A stretch of DNA of 64,000 bases from Pseudomonas beijingensis. GTDB lineage: Bacteria; Pseudomonadota; Gammaproteobacteria; Pseudomonadales; Pseudomonadaceae. The position numbers were made by a program, and so were the translations under genes. Below the pieces are notes generated by a model. The model was not told the DNA's origin. It saw nothing but the letters and a program-made list of their open reading frames with translations, and did no database searches. Of this stretch, positions 38,884 through 48,718 are shown in pieces (position 1 is the first letter of the stretch; each line of letters starts with the position of its first letter). The DNA is taken from contig NZ_CP117425.1 in assembly GCF_030687295.1 (NCBI RefSeq), positions 2,112,001 through 2,176,000 of the forward strand, in the 5' to 3' direction.

Positions 38884-38974
38884 ATGTGGGAGCGGGCTTG
38901 CTCGCGAAAGCGGTGGATCAGTCGACATTCATGTCAGTGGACTACCGCTATCGCGAGCAAGCTCGCTCCTACAG
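38884..38974. repeat. REP doublet
   Basis: GAGCGGGCTTGCTCGCGA (38890) and the inverse with TCGCGAGCAAGCTCGCTC (38951) between bamB and der. Confidence 0.82.
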
Positions 38975-39047
38975 AATGGCCCCCGAGCACCAGCCGCTGC
39001 CTCGCAGCGGCTTTTGTATTTTCTGAAATAACGAAGTGGAGAGCCGC

Positions 39048-40520
39048 ATGGTTCCCGTAATCGCCCTGGTGGGCCGACCGAACGTCGGCAAGTCCACCTT
39101 GTTCAACCGCCTGACCAGGACTCGCGACGCCATTGTCGGCGACTTGTCCGGTCTGACCCGTGATCGCCAATACGGTGAGGCCAAGTGGCAAGGGCGTACC
39201 TATATTCTGGTCGACACCGGCGGCATCTCCGGTGATGAACACGGCATGGACGAAAAAATGGCCGAGCAGTCGCTGCTCGCCATTGAAGAAGCCGATGTGG
39301 TGCTGTTCCTGGTAGACGCCAAGGCCGGTTTCACCGCCGCCGACCAGATGATCGCCGAGCATTTGCGCAAACGTAACAAGCGTTCCTACGTGGTCGCCAA
39401 CAAGGTCGACAACATCGACCCGGACATGGCCCGCGCCGAGTTCGCACCGTTGGGCATGGGCCAGGCGATCCCGATCGCCGGCGCCCACGGGCGTGGCATC
39501 ACCCAGATGCTGGAAATCGCCCTGGAGAGTTTCCCCAAGGACGACGAAGAAGAACCGGAAGAGGGCGAGGAAGAGATCGTTGCCGAAGGCGAGGAAGCCA
39601 AGCGCATTCCGGGCCCGAGCGAAAAAGACGGGATCAAGATCGCGATCATCGGCCGCCCCAACGTGGGCAAGTCGACGCTGGTCAACCGCATGCTCGGTGA
39701 AGACCGGGTCATCGTCTACGACCAGCCCGGCACCACCCGTGACAGCATCTACATTCCCTTCGAACGTAACGAAGAGAAGTACACGCTGATCGACACCGCC
39801 GGTGTGCGCAAGCGCGGCAAGATCCACGAAGAAGTTGAAAAGTTCTCCGTGGTCAAGACCCTGCAGGCGATCAAAGACGCCAACGTGGTGATCTTCGTGA
39901 TGGACGCCCGCGAAGGCGTGGTCGATCACGACCTGAACCTGCTGGGCTTTGCCCTGGAAGCCGGTCGTGCGTTGGTCATCGCGATCAACAAGTGGGACGG
40001 CATGACGCCGAGCGAGCGGGATTTCGTCAAGGTCGAATTGCAGCGCCGGCTGTTCTTCGTCGACTTCGCCGACATCCACTTCATCTCGGCCCTGCACGGC
40101 ACGGGCGTGGGCAACCTCTACGCTTCGGTGCAGAACTCGTTCAAGTCGGCTGTCACCCGCTGGCCGACCAACCGCCTGACCCAGATCCTCGAAGATGCGG
40201 TAGGCGAGCACGCGCCACCGATGGTCAACAACCGTCGGATCAAGCTGCGTTACGCCCACTTGGGCGGTGCCAACCCGCCGATTATCGTGATCCACGGTAA
40301 CCAGATCGAGAAAGTGCCCAAGTCGTATGTTCGCTACCTGGAGAACACCTACCGTCGCGTCCTGAAGCTGGTCGGCACGCCGATCCGCATCGAGTTCAAG
40401 GGCGGCGAGAACCCGTACGAAGGCAACAAGAACACGCTCACCGACCGCCAGGTCAACAAGAAGCGCCGCTTGATGTCGCACCACAAGAAGGCTGACAAGA
40501 AGCGCCGCGACAAGCGCTGA
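39048..40520 (+). CDS. der: Ribosome-assembly GTPase Der
   Basis: 490 residues with two tandem GTPase domains: GRPNVGKST twice, DTGG/DTAG switch motifs, NKVD and NKWD, and a C-terminal KH-like domain. The linker has a very acidic insert ([12 protein letters not shown]). It acts in 50S maturation. The start at 39048 (GGAGAG upstream) is preferred to GTG 39036. Confidence 0.97.
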   Translation: MVPVIALVGRPNVGKSTLFNRLTRTRDAIVGDLSGLTRDRQYGEAKWQGRTYILVDTGGISGDEHGMDEKMAEQSLLAIEEADVVLFLVDAKAGFTAADQMIAEHLRKRNKRSYVVANKVDNIDPDMARAEFAPLGMGQAIPIAGAHGRGITQMLEIALESFPKDDEEEPEEGEEEIVAEGEEAKRIPGPSEKDGIKIAIIGRPNVGKSTLVNRMLGEDRVIVYDQPGTTRDSIYIPFERNEEKYTLIDTAGVRKRGKIHEEVEKFSVVKTLQAIKDANVVIFVMDAREGVVDHDLNLLGFALEAGRALVIAINKWDGMTPSERDFVKVELQRRLFFVDFADIHFISALHGTGVGNLYASVQNSFKSAVTRWPTNRLTQILEDAVGEHAPPMVNNRRIKLRYAHLGGANPPIIVIHGNQIEKVPKSYVRYLENTYRRVLKLVGTPIRIEFKGGENPYEGNKNTLTDRQVNKKRRLMSHHKKADKKRRDKR

Positions 40521-40551
40521 TCTAGTCTGGATCTGAAAGTTGGGATGTTGA

Positions 40552-40580
40552 TCTGTGGGAGCAAGCCTTGCTCCCACAGG
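40552..40580. repeat. REP-like palindrome
   Basis: CTGTGGGAGCAAG-CC-TTGCTCCCACAG is a perfect 13-bp inverted repeat just after der. Confidence 0.7.
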
Positions 40581-40593
40581 CATGAGTATTCAG

Positions 40594-40631
40594 CATGAAA
40601 AAGGGTGCCCTGTGTGGCACCCTTTTTCATG
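40594..40631. terminator. Strong bidirectional-type terminator after der
   Basis: CATGAAAAAGGGTGCC and GGCACCCTTTTTCATG form a perfect 16-bp inverted repeat around a 6-base loop. The T-run inside the stem gives terminator character in both directions. Confidence 0.85.
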
Positions 40632-40701
40632 CCCGGCGATTGGGCTATCCTCGAGCTCTCCCGCGCCGCGCCTGAGCCGGGTGCAGACCCAGGGAACCCC
40701 G

Positions 40702-41850
40702 ATGATCACCAGCAAGTTGCCGAACGTCGGCATCACGATTTTCACCCAGATGTCCCAGCTCGCCGCGCAGACGGGCGCGTTGAACCTGTCCCAGGGCTTT
40801 CCCGATTTCGATGGCCCGCAAGCCCTGCGCGATGCGGTCGGCCGGCACATTGCCCAAGGTCATAACCAGTACTCACCGATGACCGGCCTGCCGGCGCTGC
40901 GCCAGCAGATCGCGGTGAAGATCGCCCGCAGTTATGGCGTCAACGTCGATGCCGATCAGGAAGTCACCGTGACCCCAGGCGCAACCCAGGGGATTTTCTG
41001 TGCCATCGCGGCGGTGGTCCACAGCGGCGATGAAGTGATCGTCTTCGACCCAAGCTACGACAGCTACGAGCCTTCCGTGCTATTGGCTGGTGGGCGTTGC
41101 GTGCACGTGCCATTGGGCCTGGATGACTTCGCCATCGATTTCGAGAAGCTCGGCGAAGCCCTGAGCCCGCGCACACGCATGATCATCCTCAACTCGCCGC
41201 ACAACCCCAGCGGCGCTCTGATCAGCCGCGCCGAACTGGATCAATTGGCGGCGCTGATTCGCGACCGGGACATCTACCTGGTCAGCGATGAGGTCTACGA
41301 ACACCTGGTGTTCGACGGCGTCGCCCATGCCAGTGTCCTGGCCCATGAAGAGCTGTACCGCCGTGCTTTCGTGGTCAGTTCGTTCGGCAAGACCTACCAC
41401 GTCACCGGCTGGAAAACCGGCTACGTGGTGGCGCCAGCGGCCCTGACGGCGGAACTGCGCAAGGTGCACCAGTACGTCAGCTTCTGTGGCGTAACGCCGT
41501 TGCAGTACGCCTTGGCCGACTACATGGCTGAGCATCCGGAACACGTCGATGAACTGCCGGACTTCTACCAGGCCAAGCGCGACCTGTTCTGCGATCTGCT
41601 GGCCCCGTCACGGTTCAGCTTCAAGCGGGTGACCGGCACTTATTTCCAGTTGGTGGATTATTCGCAGATTCGCCCGGACCTGAATGACGTCGACATGGCG
41701 GTGTGGGTGACCCGCGAGCATGGCGTGGCGACGATTCCGATCTCGGTGTTCTACCAGGACCCACCCCAAGGCCAGCGCCTGGTGCGCCTATGCTTTGCCA
41801 AACGCGAGGAGACGCTGCGCGAAGCGGCGGAAAAACTATGCGTGATTTGA
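40702..41850 (+). CDS. Methionine/aromatic aminotransferase (MtnE/YbdL-like)
   Basis: 382 residues, class I/II PLP enzyme. PLP lysine 230 lies in SSFGKTYHVTGWKTGY, with NSPHNPSGA and SDEVYE. It resembles YbdL, which transaminates methionine and other amino acids to keto acids. The overlap with a downstream omega-amidase gene supports a glutamine-transaminase role: with glutamine as donor, the product alpha-ketoglutaramate is then hydrolysed. Substrate preference is inferred. Confidence 0.88.
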   Translation: MITSKLPNVGITIFTQMSQLAAQTGALNLSQGFPDFDGPQALRDAVGRHIAQGHNQYSPMTGLPALRQQIAVKIARSYGVNVDADQEVTVTPGATQGIFCAIAAVVHSGDEVIVFDPSYDSYEPSVLLAGGRCVHVPLGLDDFAIDFEKLGEALSPRTRMIILNSPHNPSGALISRAELDQLAALIRDRDIYLVSDEVYEHLVFDGVAHASVLAHEELYRRAFVVSSFGKTYHVTGWKTGYVVAPAALTAELRKVHQYVSFCGVTPLQYALADYMAEHPEHVDELPDFYQAKRDLFCDLLAPSRFSFKRVTGTYFQLVDYSQIRPDLNDVDMAVWVTREHGVATIPISVFYQDPPQGQRLVRLCFAKREETLREAAEKLCVI

Positions 41851-42632
41851 GCGCGTTGCCGGACCTCGACATTGCCCTGGTCCAGACCACCCTGGCCTGG
41901 CACGACCGCGAGGCCAACCTGGAGCATTTCGAAGCGCTGCTGGAGCAGGCGCGCGGGGCTGACCTGATCATCCTTCCGGAAATGTTCACCACGGGTTTTT
42001 CCATGGAGTCCGAGACCCTGGCGGAGCCGGAACACGGGCCCACCCGTCGTTGGCTCACGGAGCAGGCGGCGAAGTTGGACGCGGTCATCACCGGCAGTGT
42101 GATCGTCCAGGCCGCTGACGGCAGCCACCGCAATCGCCTGCTGTGGGCGCGGCCGGACGGTGAAGTGCTGCATTACGACAAGCGTCATCTGTTCCGCATG
42201 GCGGGGGAGCACAACCACTACACGCCGGGCGAGCGACAGGTGCTGTTCGAACTCAAGGGCTGGCGGATTCGCCCGCTGATTTGCTACGACCTGCGCTTTC
42301 CAGTCTGGAGTCGCGACGCCGAGGACACCGACCTGCTGCTGTACACCGCCAACTGGCCCGGAGCGCGGCGTATGCACTGGAACCGGCTGCTGCCGGCCCG
42401 GGCCATCGAGAACCTGTGCTACGTGGCGGCGGTCAACCGCGTCGGCACCGACGGCAAGGGTTTTGCCTACACCGGTGACAGTCAGGTGCTGGACTTCCAG
42501 GGCGAAACCTTGCTCAGCGCTGGCGAGGCCGATGGCGTGTTCACGGTAAGTTTGAGCGCGATGGACCTGGCGGCCTATCGCACGCGGTTTCCGGCGAACC
42601 TGGATGCCGATCGCTTCGAATTCACGAATTGA
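41838..42632 (+). CDS. Omega-amidase-like nitrilase-family amidohydrolase (YafV-like)
   Basis: 264 residues. The nitrilase triad is visible as Glu48 (LPEMF), Lys115 (DKRHLF) and Cys149 (LICYDLRFPVW). It starts inside the aminotransferase gene (13-bp overlap), implying joint action in keto-acid amide disposal and methionine salvage. The activity is family-based. Confidence 0.87.
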   Translation: MRDLSALPDLDIALVQTTLAWHDREANLEHFEALLEQARGADLIILPEMFTTGFSMESETLAEPEHGPTRRWLTEQAAKLDAVITGSVIVQAADGSHRNRLLWARPDGEVLHYDKRHLFRMAGEHNHYTPGERQVLFELKGWRIRPLICYDLRFPVWSRDAEDTDLLLYTANWPGARRMHWNRLLPARAIENLCYVAAVNRVGTDGKGFAYTGDSQVLDFQGETLLSAGEADGVFTVSLSAMDLAAYRTRFPANLDADRFEFTN

Positions 42633-42695
42633 AACGATTCAGCCTCAAGGAATGGTGTTACGTGCCGATAACTGGTCAGCCAAGGAGGAGTCCCT

Positions 42696-43115
42696 ATGAC
42701 CAGCATCAGCGCAACCACCGTAAACCCTTATCCATTGTCGGCTCCTAAAGTCTCCATCCGCGGGGCTGAAGAAGAGAAAGCGGTCAGTCCAGTGGCATCG
42801 ACTGATAGCAGCGAAGACAAAGACAAGAAATTGAAAGTCGACACCAGCGGCGCGAATATCGCAGGTGCGGGCGGCAGCAGCGGCAGCGGCGATGTCATCG
42901 AACAACTGAAGAAGCAGATCGAACAGACCGAGAAGTTGCTGGCCGAACAGCAAGCCCAGCTGGCTCGGGTGCAAAAAAGCCGGGCTGATGAGGAGCAGAA
43001 AGCCCAGGAAACCATGGCGATTCAGACCCAGATCATGGCGACCCAAGCGACTTTGCAGACCTTGCAGGCCGCGCTGTTGCAGGCGATGACCGTTTCGATC
43101 GATACCCATGCCTGA
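42696..43115 (+). CDS. FlxA-like coiled-coil protein
   Basis: 139 residues with AAGGAGGAG before the ATG. The N-terminal half is Ser/Asp/Gly-rich and probably disordered, followed by a long coiled coil (DVIEQLKKQIEQTEKLLAEQ onwards, about residues 66-125). It fits FlxA-like small proteins; the role is unknown. Confidence 0.7.
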   Translation: MTSISATTVNPYPLSAPKVSIRGAEEEKAVSPVASTDSSEDKDKKLKVDTSGANIAGAGGSSGSGDVIEQLKKQIEQTEKLLAEQQAQLARVQKSRADEEQKAQETMAIQTQIMATQATLQTLQAALLQAMTVSIDTHA

Positions 43116-43139
43116 CATTTGGGGTGTCTGACAGGCCGC

Positions 43140-43236
43140 CATCGCGAGCAAGCTCGCTCCCACAGGGGGGCTGAGGCGGGCACAGGTTTTCGGCCCCACT
43201 GAAGATCCCGTGGGGGAGCGAGCTTGCTCGCGATAA
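43140..43236. repeat. REP doublet
   Basis: Inverse copy near 43144 and direct GAGCGAGCTTGCTCGCGA near 43216. Confidence 0.82.
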
Positions 43237-43272
43237 GGCCCTGACAGTCACCACAAAACCACCCGCCAAACA

Positions 43273-43309
43273 AAAAGGCCCCAGGGTTCACACCCCGGGG
43301 CCTTTCGCA
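43273..43309. terminator. Bidirectional terminator between flxA-like gene and leuA
   Basis: AAAAAGGCCCC...GGGGCCTTT hairpin with A and T tracts on both sides, serving both convergent genes. Confidence 0.85.
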
Positions 43310-43322
43310 TTTCATTGGTGGA

Positions 43323-45002
43323 TCAGGCCGCCTTGGCCTCCGGCTGGCTCAGCGACCGGTTCAGCGCACTGAACAGTGCCTTGAAGCTGGCCGTGGTGAT
43401 GTTCTCATCGATGCCCACGCCATGCACCGCACGCTCGCCGTTGACTCGCAATTCGATGTACGCCGCCGCCTTGGCATTGGTGCCGGCGCCGATGGCGTGT
43501 TCGTTGTAGTCCATGATCTCCACCGGAATCGGCAGGCCGGCCACCAGCGCTTCCAGGGCGCCGTTGCCTCTGCCACGCCAGTGCAGGTTGGTCTCGCCCT
43601 GGCCCTTGCTCGCCACTTCCACTTCCACGGCGCTGTTGCCGTTTTCCTCTTGCAGGCGATGGCTGACCAGCGCGTACGGGGTGTTGGCTTGCAGGTATTC
43701 ACGCTGCAGCAGGGCGTGGATCTGCTGGGCGGTCATTTCCAGGCCCAGGCGATCGGTTTCGCGCTGTACCACCTGGCTGAACTCGATCTGCATGCGACGC
43801 GGCAGGCTGATGCCGTATTCCTGTTCCAGCAGGTAGGCGATACCGCCCTTGCCCGACTGGCTGTTGACGCGAATCACCGCCTCGTAGCTGCGACCGATGT
43901 CGGCCGGGTCGATCGGCAGGTACGGCACTTCCCACAGGGTGTCCGATTTCTGCTGGGCGAAGCCCTTGCGGATGGCATCCTGGTGCGAACCGGAGAACGC
44001 GGTGTGAACCAGGTCGCCGACGTATGGGTGACGCGGGTGCACCGGGATCTGGTTGCATTCCTCGACCACTTTGCGCACGCCGTCGATATCGGAGAAGTCC
44101 AGCTCAGGGTTGATGCCCTGGGTGTAGAGGTTCAGCGCCACGGTCACCAGGTCGACGTTACCGGTGCGTTCGCCGTTGCCGAACAGGCAGCCTTCGACAC
44201 GGTCGGCGCCGGCCATCAGGCCCAGCTCGGTGGCGGCCACGCCGGTGCCACGGTCGTTGTGGGTGTGCAGGCTGATGAGCACGCTGTCACGACGGGTGAT
44301 GTTGCGGTGGAACCACTCGATCTGGTCGGCGTAGATGTTCGGGGTGGCGACTTCCACGGTGGCGGGCAGGTTGAGGATCACCTTGCGCTCCGGGGTCGGG
44401 TTCCACACTTCGATCACCGCGTCGCAGACTTCCTTGGCAAACTCCAGCTCAGTGGCGCTGAAGGTTTCTGGCGAGTACTCGAACTGCCATTGGGTTTCCG
44501 GCTGCTGCGCGGCGTATTTGACGAACAGCTTGGCCGCGTTCACCGCGATTTCCTTCACGCCTTCCTTGTCCTGGTTGAACACGATGCGACGGAACGACGG
44601 GCAGGTGGCGTTGTACAGGTGGACGATGGCTTTCTTCGCACCCCGCAGGGATTCGAACGTACGGGCGATCAGGTCTTCACGGGCCTGGGTCAGCACCTGG
44701 ATGGTGGTGTCGTCCGGGATGTGGCCTTCTTCGATGAGGGTGCGCACGAAGTCGAAGTCGGTCTGGGACGCGGCCGGGAACGAGGCTTCGATTTCCTTCA
44801 CGCCCACCGCGACCAGGGTTTTCCAGAAACGCAGCTTCTTGACCGCGTCCATCGGCTCGATCAGCGACTGGTTGCCGTCGCGCAGGTCGGAGCTGCACCA
44901 GATCGGCGCGGCGGTGATGGTCTTCGACGGCCAGGTGCGATCCGGCAGGTTGATGGTCGGGAAGGCGCGGTATTTGGAAGACGGGTCTTTGAGCATGCTC
45001 AT
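43323..45002 (-). CDS. leuA: 2-isopropylmalate synthase
   Basis: 559 residues, the long LeuA subclass of pseudomonads. Motifs: [15 protein letters not shown] (substrate/metal), [11 protein letters not shown] (metal His residues) and a C-terminal LeuA allosteric dimer domain. It condenses acetyl-CoA with 2-oxoisovalerate, the first step of leucine synthesis. A candidate leader peptide lies ~90 bp upstream. Confidence 0.96.
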   Translation of the reverse strand: MSMLKDPSSKYRAFPTINLPDRTWPSKTITAAPIWCSSDLRDGNQSLIEPMDAVKKLRFWKTLVAVGVKEIEASFPAASQTDFDFVRTLIEEGHIPDDTTIQVLTQAREDLIARTFESLRGAKKAIVHLYNATCPSFRRIVFNQDKEGVKEIAVNAAKLFVKYAAQQPETQWQFEYSPETFSATELEFAKEVCDAVIEVWNPTPERKVILNLPATVEVATPNIYADQIEWFHRNITRRDSVLISLHTHNDRGTGVAATELGLMAGADRVEGCLFGNGERTGNVDLVTVALNLYTQGINPELDFSDIDGVRKVVEECNQIPVHPRHPYVGDLVHTAFSGSHQDAIRKGFAQQKSDTLWEVPYLPIDPADIGRSYEAVIRVNSQSGKGGIAYLLEQEYGISLPRRMQIEFSQVVQRETDRLGLEMTAQQIHALLQREYLQANTPYALVSHRLQEENGNSAVEVEVASKGQGETNLHWRGRGNGALEALVAGLPIPVEIMDYNEHAIGAGTNAKAAAYIELRVNGERAVHGVGIDENITTASFKALFSALNRSLSQPEAKAA

Positions 45003-45090
45003 GGGAAATCCTTATTGTCGTGGCCGGAAAAAGGCGGCCTGCCGGTGGTTCTAATGGGGTGGCTTCAGAGCCGGGACGAGGTGCCGCGAT

Positions 45091-45168
45091 TCAGCCCGGC
45101 AGTCGTGCGCTGACAAGGCACAGGCTGCGGTGCTGGCGAAGCTGGATGAGGGTGTGAGAGGTTTTCAT
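45091..45168 (-). CDS. Candidate leader peptide of leuA
   Basis: 25-codon frame MKTSHTLIQLRQHRS then LCLVSARLPG, with five leucine codons, ending 88 bp before the leuA ATG. After it, CTGCCGG can pair with either a downstream CCCGGC or a later CCGGCAG adjoining GCCGCCTTTTT, an attenuator-like arrangement. Leucine codons are not in a tight run, so leucine-sensing is unproven. Confidence 0.45.
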   Translation of the reverse strand: MKTSHTLIQLRQHRSLCLVSARLPG

Positions 45169-45344
45169 GCTTCAACCCTAACCGCGTGAGGGACGGATCG
45201 CAAGCAGTCGGAAAAAATTGAGAGAAGTTCTGTTTTTGGAAGGGTTTGCGAGATTTAATCGCGTGTTCTTGGGGGATTTGTAGTTTTATTGCGTCGATGT
45301 TTGGAGCTTGGCAATTCATGGAGTTGCGGTGCTGTGGCTGCCGT

Positions 45345-45430
45345 CATCGCGAGCAAGCTCGCTCCCACAGGTACAGCGGCGTTTTTGAGAACGCCGAAAT
45401 ACCCATGTGGGAGCGAGCTTGCTCGCGAAG
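45345..45430. repeat. REP doublet
   Basis: Inverse (45349) and direct GAGCGAGCTTGCTCGCGA (45411) copies in the gap upstream of leuA and downstream of the M23 peptidase gene. Confidence 0.82.
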
Positions 45431-45454
45431 AGGCCGTTGGCTTCACCACAAGGC

Positions 45455-46276
45455 TTAGGGCTGAAACGCCCCGATAAAAATCGCCGGATCCACCCGCGCA
45501 TCGTTCAGGCTGATGTTCCAGTGCATGTGCGGCCCGGTCGCGCGGCCCGTGGCGCCGACCTTGCCCACCACCGTGCCTCGGGCCAACTGCTGGCCGATCT
45601 TCACGTCGATCTTCGACATGTGGCAGAACATGCTGATGAACCCCTGGCCATGGTCGACGAACACCGTATTGCCGTTGAAGAAGTAATTGCCGGTGAGGAT
45701 CACCTTGCCGGCGGCCGGGGTCTTGATCGGCGTGCCGGCGGGCACGGCGAAGTCCAGGCCGGCGTGGGGGTTGCGCTCTTCGCCGTTGAAGAAACGGCGC
45801 ACGCCGAACTTGCTCGACAGCGGGCCGTTGACCGGTTTGTCCAGCAACAGGTTGCTGGGGATGTTCGGGCTGAAGCTGCGGTAGGCCTTCAGTTGCACCG
45901 CCAGCTCGGCGTCGATGCGCTTGAGGTCCGCCGGGTTCGGATTGACCTGGCGTTTGTTCTTCAGGGTAATGTGTTGCTCGGGGTACTTCTTGTAGCCGAC
46001 CACGAACGGCTGGGTGCTGCCGCCGCTGCTGATCTGCTGGGTGCCGGGCTGGACCGTCAGCGGGATGCCGACAATCGCCAGCCAGTTTTGCTGTTCCTTG
46101 ACCACCAGCACCGGCTTGCCCTGGTAAGTGGCTTTCGGTGCCTGGGCCGCGCTGCCCAAGTCCACCACCGCCACGCCGCCGGGCACCGGTTTGTTCAACA
46201 GGCGGGTGATGTAGCTGTCGGCGTGGGCATTGAAGGTCAGGCACAGCAAGAACAAGGGGGCGAGATATCGCGGCAT
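45455..46276 (-). CDS. M23 (LytM-type) peptidase
   Basis: 273 residues with a Sec signal peptide (cleavage near FNAHA, residue 19). The LytM domain carries the metal site HAGLDF and the HxH motif in GPHMHW, so it should be an active zinc endopeptidase acting on periplasmic peptidoglycan, unlike degenerate EnvC-type family members. Three bases separate it from the upstream xseA, suggesting one transcript. Confidence 0.9.
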   Translation of the reverse strand: MPRYLAPLFLLCLTFNAHADSYITRLLNKPVPGGVAVVDLGSAAQAPKATYQGKPVLVVKEQQNWLAIVGIPLTVQPGTQQISSGGSTQPFVVGYKKYPEQHITLKNKRQVNPNPADLKRIDAELAVQLKAYRSFSPNIPSNLLLDKPVNGPLSSKFGVRRFFNGEERNPHAGLDFAVPAGTPIKTPAAGKVILTGNYFFNGNTVFVDHGQGFISMFCHMSKIDVKIGQQLARGTVVGKVGATGRATGPHMHWNISLNDARVDPAIFIGAFQP

Positions 46277-46279
46277 GAA

Positions 46280-47659
46280 TCAATCCAGTAAAGAAAGGGT
46301 GACCGGCGTCAGGTGATTGTCTTCGACCCGCACCAGCAGTTCGCCTTCGCCAAGCTTGGCGGTCAGGCGCTGGCCGGTCTGGGTTTGCCCGGCGCTGCGG
46401 ATCGCCTGGCCGCGTTCGTCGAGCAAAATGCTGTAGCCGCGGCCGAGGGTCGCCAGGGGGCTGACGATGTGCAGCGTCTGCATCTGGTTGTGCAATTGCA
46501 CGCGTCGTGCCTTGAGCCCTTCGCGCATGGCCCGGGGGAGGCGTTCGGCCAGGCTGTTCAGGCGCTGGCGCAACATGGCCAGCTGTCGGCCCGGGTGTTG
46601 CCCGGCCAGGCGGGTTTCCAGGCGGATCAGTCGTTCGCGGCGGGTGTTGAGGCTGCGCTCGAAGGCCCGGCGCATGCGCATGTCCAGGTCGTCGAGGCGT
46701 TGGGCTTGCTGGCGCAGGCGTTCGCCGGGATGACGCAGGCGTCGGGTGAGGCCTTCGAGGCGCAATTGATCGCGCATCAACCGGTCACGCATGCGCATCA
46801 CCAGTCGGCGATGCAGGCTTTCGACCCGACGCACCAGGTCGCCGGCATCCGGCGCCAGCAGTTCGGCTGCGGCGGAGGGAGTCGGGGCGCGGACGTCGGC
46901 GACGAAATCGCTGATGGACACGTCGGTTTCATGGCCCACGGCGCTGACGATCGGCGTGACACAGGCGTCCACCGCCCGGGCCACGGCTTCTTCGTTGAAG
47001 CACCACAAGTCTTCCAGCGAACCGCCGCCCCGGGCCAGGATCAGCGCATCGAAACCCCGGGCATCGGCCAGTTTCAGGGCGCGGACGATTTGCGCGGTGG
47101 CTTCGCGGCCTTGCACGGCGGTGGGAATCAACGTCAGGGAAATTTGCGGCGCCCGGCGGCGAAACACGCTGATGATGTCGCGGATCACCGCCCCCGTGGG
47201 CGAGCTGATGATGCCGATGCGTTGCGGATGGGCCGGCAACGGCACCTTGCGCTCGGCACTGAACAGGCCTTCGGCGCTGAGTTTCTCCTTCAGGGCATCG
47301 AAGGCCAGGCGCAGGGCGCCATCGCCGGCCGGCTCGACGGTGTCGAGGATGAGTTGATAATCGCCACGACCTTCGAACAGCGAGACCTTGCCGCGCACCT
47401 TCACCGCCAGCCCGTCCTTCAAGGCTTGGCGCACCCTCGCGGCGTTCTGCCGGAACAGCGCGCAACGCACCTGGGCGCCGCTGTCCTTGAGGGTGAAATA
47501 CACATGGCCGGAGGCCGGACGGGCGAGGTTGGAGATCTCACCCTCGACCCAGATGTTGCTGAACACGTCTTCGAGCAACACCCGCGCACGGCCGTTGAGC
47601 TGGCTGACAGTCAGGACTTCGCGGTCCAGGCCCAGTCGGGCAAAGGGATCTTTAATCAT
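46280..47659 (-). CDS. xseA: Exodeoxyribonuclease VII large subunit
   Basis: 459 residues from MIKDPFARLGLDREVLTVSQ; in-frame upstream codons to 47809 cross REP sequence and are not coding. N-terminal OB-fold (EGEISNLARPASGHVYFTLK), then the catalytic domain with GIISSPTGAVIRD, LARGGGSLEDLWCFNEE and VGHETDVSISDFVAD, and a long C-terminal coiled coil. It degrades single-stranded DNA with XseB. Confidence 0.95.
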   Translation of the reverse strand: MIKDPFARLGLDREVLTVSQLNGRARVLLEDVFSNIWVEGEISNLARPASGHVYFTLKDSGAQVRCALFRQNAARVRQALKDGLAVKVRGKVSLFEGRGDYQLILDTVEPAGDGALRLAFDALKEKLSAEGLFSAERKVPLPAHPQRIGIISSPTGAVIRDIISVFRRRAPQISLTLIPTAVQGREATAQIVRALKLADARGFDALILARGGGSLEDLWCFNEEAVARAVDACVTPIVSAVGHETDVSISDFVADVRAPTPSAAAELLAPDAGDLVRRVESLHRRLVMRMRDRLMRDQLRLEGLTRRLRHPGERLRQQAQRLDDLDMRMRRAFERSLNTRRERLIRLETRLAGQHPGRQLAMLRQRLNSLAERLPRAMREGLKARRVQLHNQMQTLHIVSPLATLGRGYSILLDERGQAIRSAGQTQTGQRLTAKLGEGELLVRVEDNHLTPVTLSLLD

Positions 47660-47718
47660 GGGCGGCATGATAAGGGGATTCGCCAATGGTGTGCAGACAA
47701 TTAGACCGGGTTGTCTGC

Positions 47719-47800
47719 ATCGCGAGCAAGCTCGCTCCCTCAGTTGATCTTCGGTGCGACATAGATCCAGTGTGTGGGAGCGAGCTTGCTCGCGATAGCG
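47719..47800. repeat. REP doublet
   Basis: Inverse copy near 47720 and direct GAGCGAGCTTGCTCGCGA near 47779, between divergent xseA and the TSUP gene. Confidence 0.8.
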
Positions 47801-47880
47801 ATAGGCCAATCACCACAAATGCTGGATATGCCCCGACACATCTGGCTAAAGTCCCGCTCTCCTCATCAAGGAAGTGCCGG

Positions 47881-48648
47881 ATGAATCTTCTGTCATGGCT
47901 AGGCCAATGGGCATTCGCGCCAACGCAATGGCTGGTGATCGGCCTGGCCATCTCCGTTGCCTACATCGTGTTCGGCATCGCCGGGTTCGGCACGGCGCTG
48001 GTGGCCGCGCCCATCCTGCTGCTGTTCATGCCACTGTCGAAGATCATTCCGCTGCTGGTCCTGCTCGATTTTGTCGCGGCCCTCGGCAACCTGCTGCCAT
48101 CGCGTCGGGACGTGTCCCGGCCGGAGCTGCTGCGGCTGTTGCCGTGCATGGCACTGGGCTGCACCCTCGGGGTGATTTTCCTGCTCAACCTCAAGTCCGA
48201 CCTGTTGTTGCTGTTGATGGGGCTGTTCATCAGCAGCTATGCCATCTATAGCCTGTTGATAAAGACCCGGCCGACGCAGTTGTCTTCGCGGTGGGCATTT
48301 CCGATGGGCACGGTGGGCGGGATGTTCGGGGCGTTGTTTGGCAGTGGCGGCTTTTTATATGCCATCTACCTGAACAGCCGCCTGCCCAAGGACCCGGCCC
48401 GGGCCACGCAAAGTGCCTTGATCAGTTGCAGCACCGTGGTGCGCTTAAGCCTGTTTATCGTCGCCGGCGTGTATGCCGAGCTACCCTTGCTGGTATTGGC
48501 GCTATGTTTGTTGCCGGCCATGGCGCTGGGGTTGTGGGCAGGGCGTCGCTTGACCATGAAGATGTCGCGAGAGGCGTTCGTGCGATTGGTGACCTGGCTA
48601 GTGCTCGCCAGCGGCATTGCCTTGATCGGACGTTACCTGAGTGCTTGA
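47881..48648 (+). CDS. TSUP-family membrane permease
   Basis: 255 residues from ATG with AAGGAAG upstream. About eight hydrophobic helices, with the family repeats GIAGFGTALVAAPILLLF and GTVGGMFGALFGSGG. TSUP (TauE/SafE) proteins export or import sulfonates and related anions; the substrate is unknown. Confidence 0.88.
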   Translation: MNLLSWLGQWAFAPTQWLVIGLAISVAYIVFGIAGFGTALVAAPILLLFMPLSKIIPLLVLLDFVAALGNLLPSRRDVSRPELLRLLPCMALGCTLGVIFLLNLKSDLLLLLMGLFISSYAIYSLLIKTRPTQLSSRWAFPMGTVGGMFGALFGSGGFLYAIYLNSRLPKDPARATQSALISCSTVVRLSLFIVAGVYAELPLLVLALCLLPAMALGLWAGRRLTMKMSREAFVRLVTWLVLASGIALIGRYLSA

Positions 48649-48718
48649 CCTGGCCCCGCCAGGGATTAAGCTGCCGGCCTTTGATCAGACCCTGCCAGGG
48701 AAACAGCCAGGCCTCGCC

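Noticed and set aside
38934..40583. Long minus-strand frame (549 codons)
   Set aside because: Antisense shadow of der and REP sequence.
45065..45319. 84-codon minus-strand frame overlapping the leuA leader
   Set aside because: Pro/His/Ser-rich shadow in another frame; the 25-codon leader frame is better supported.
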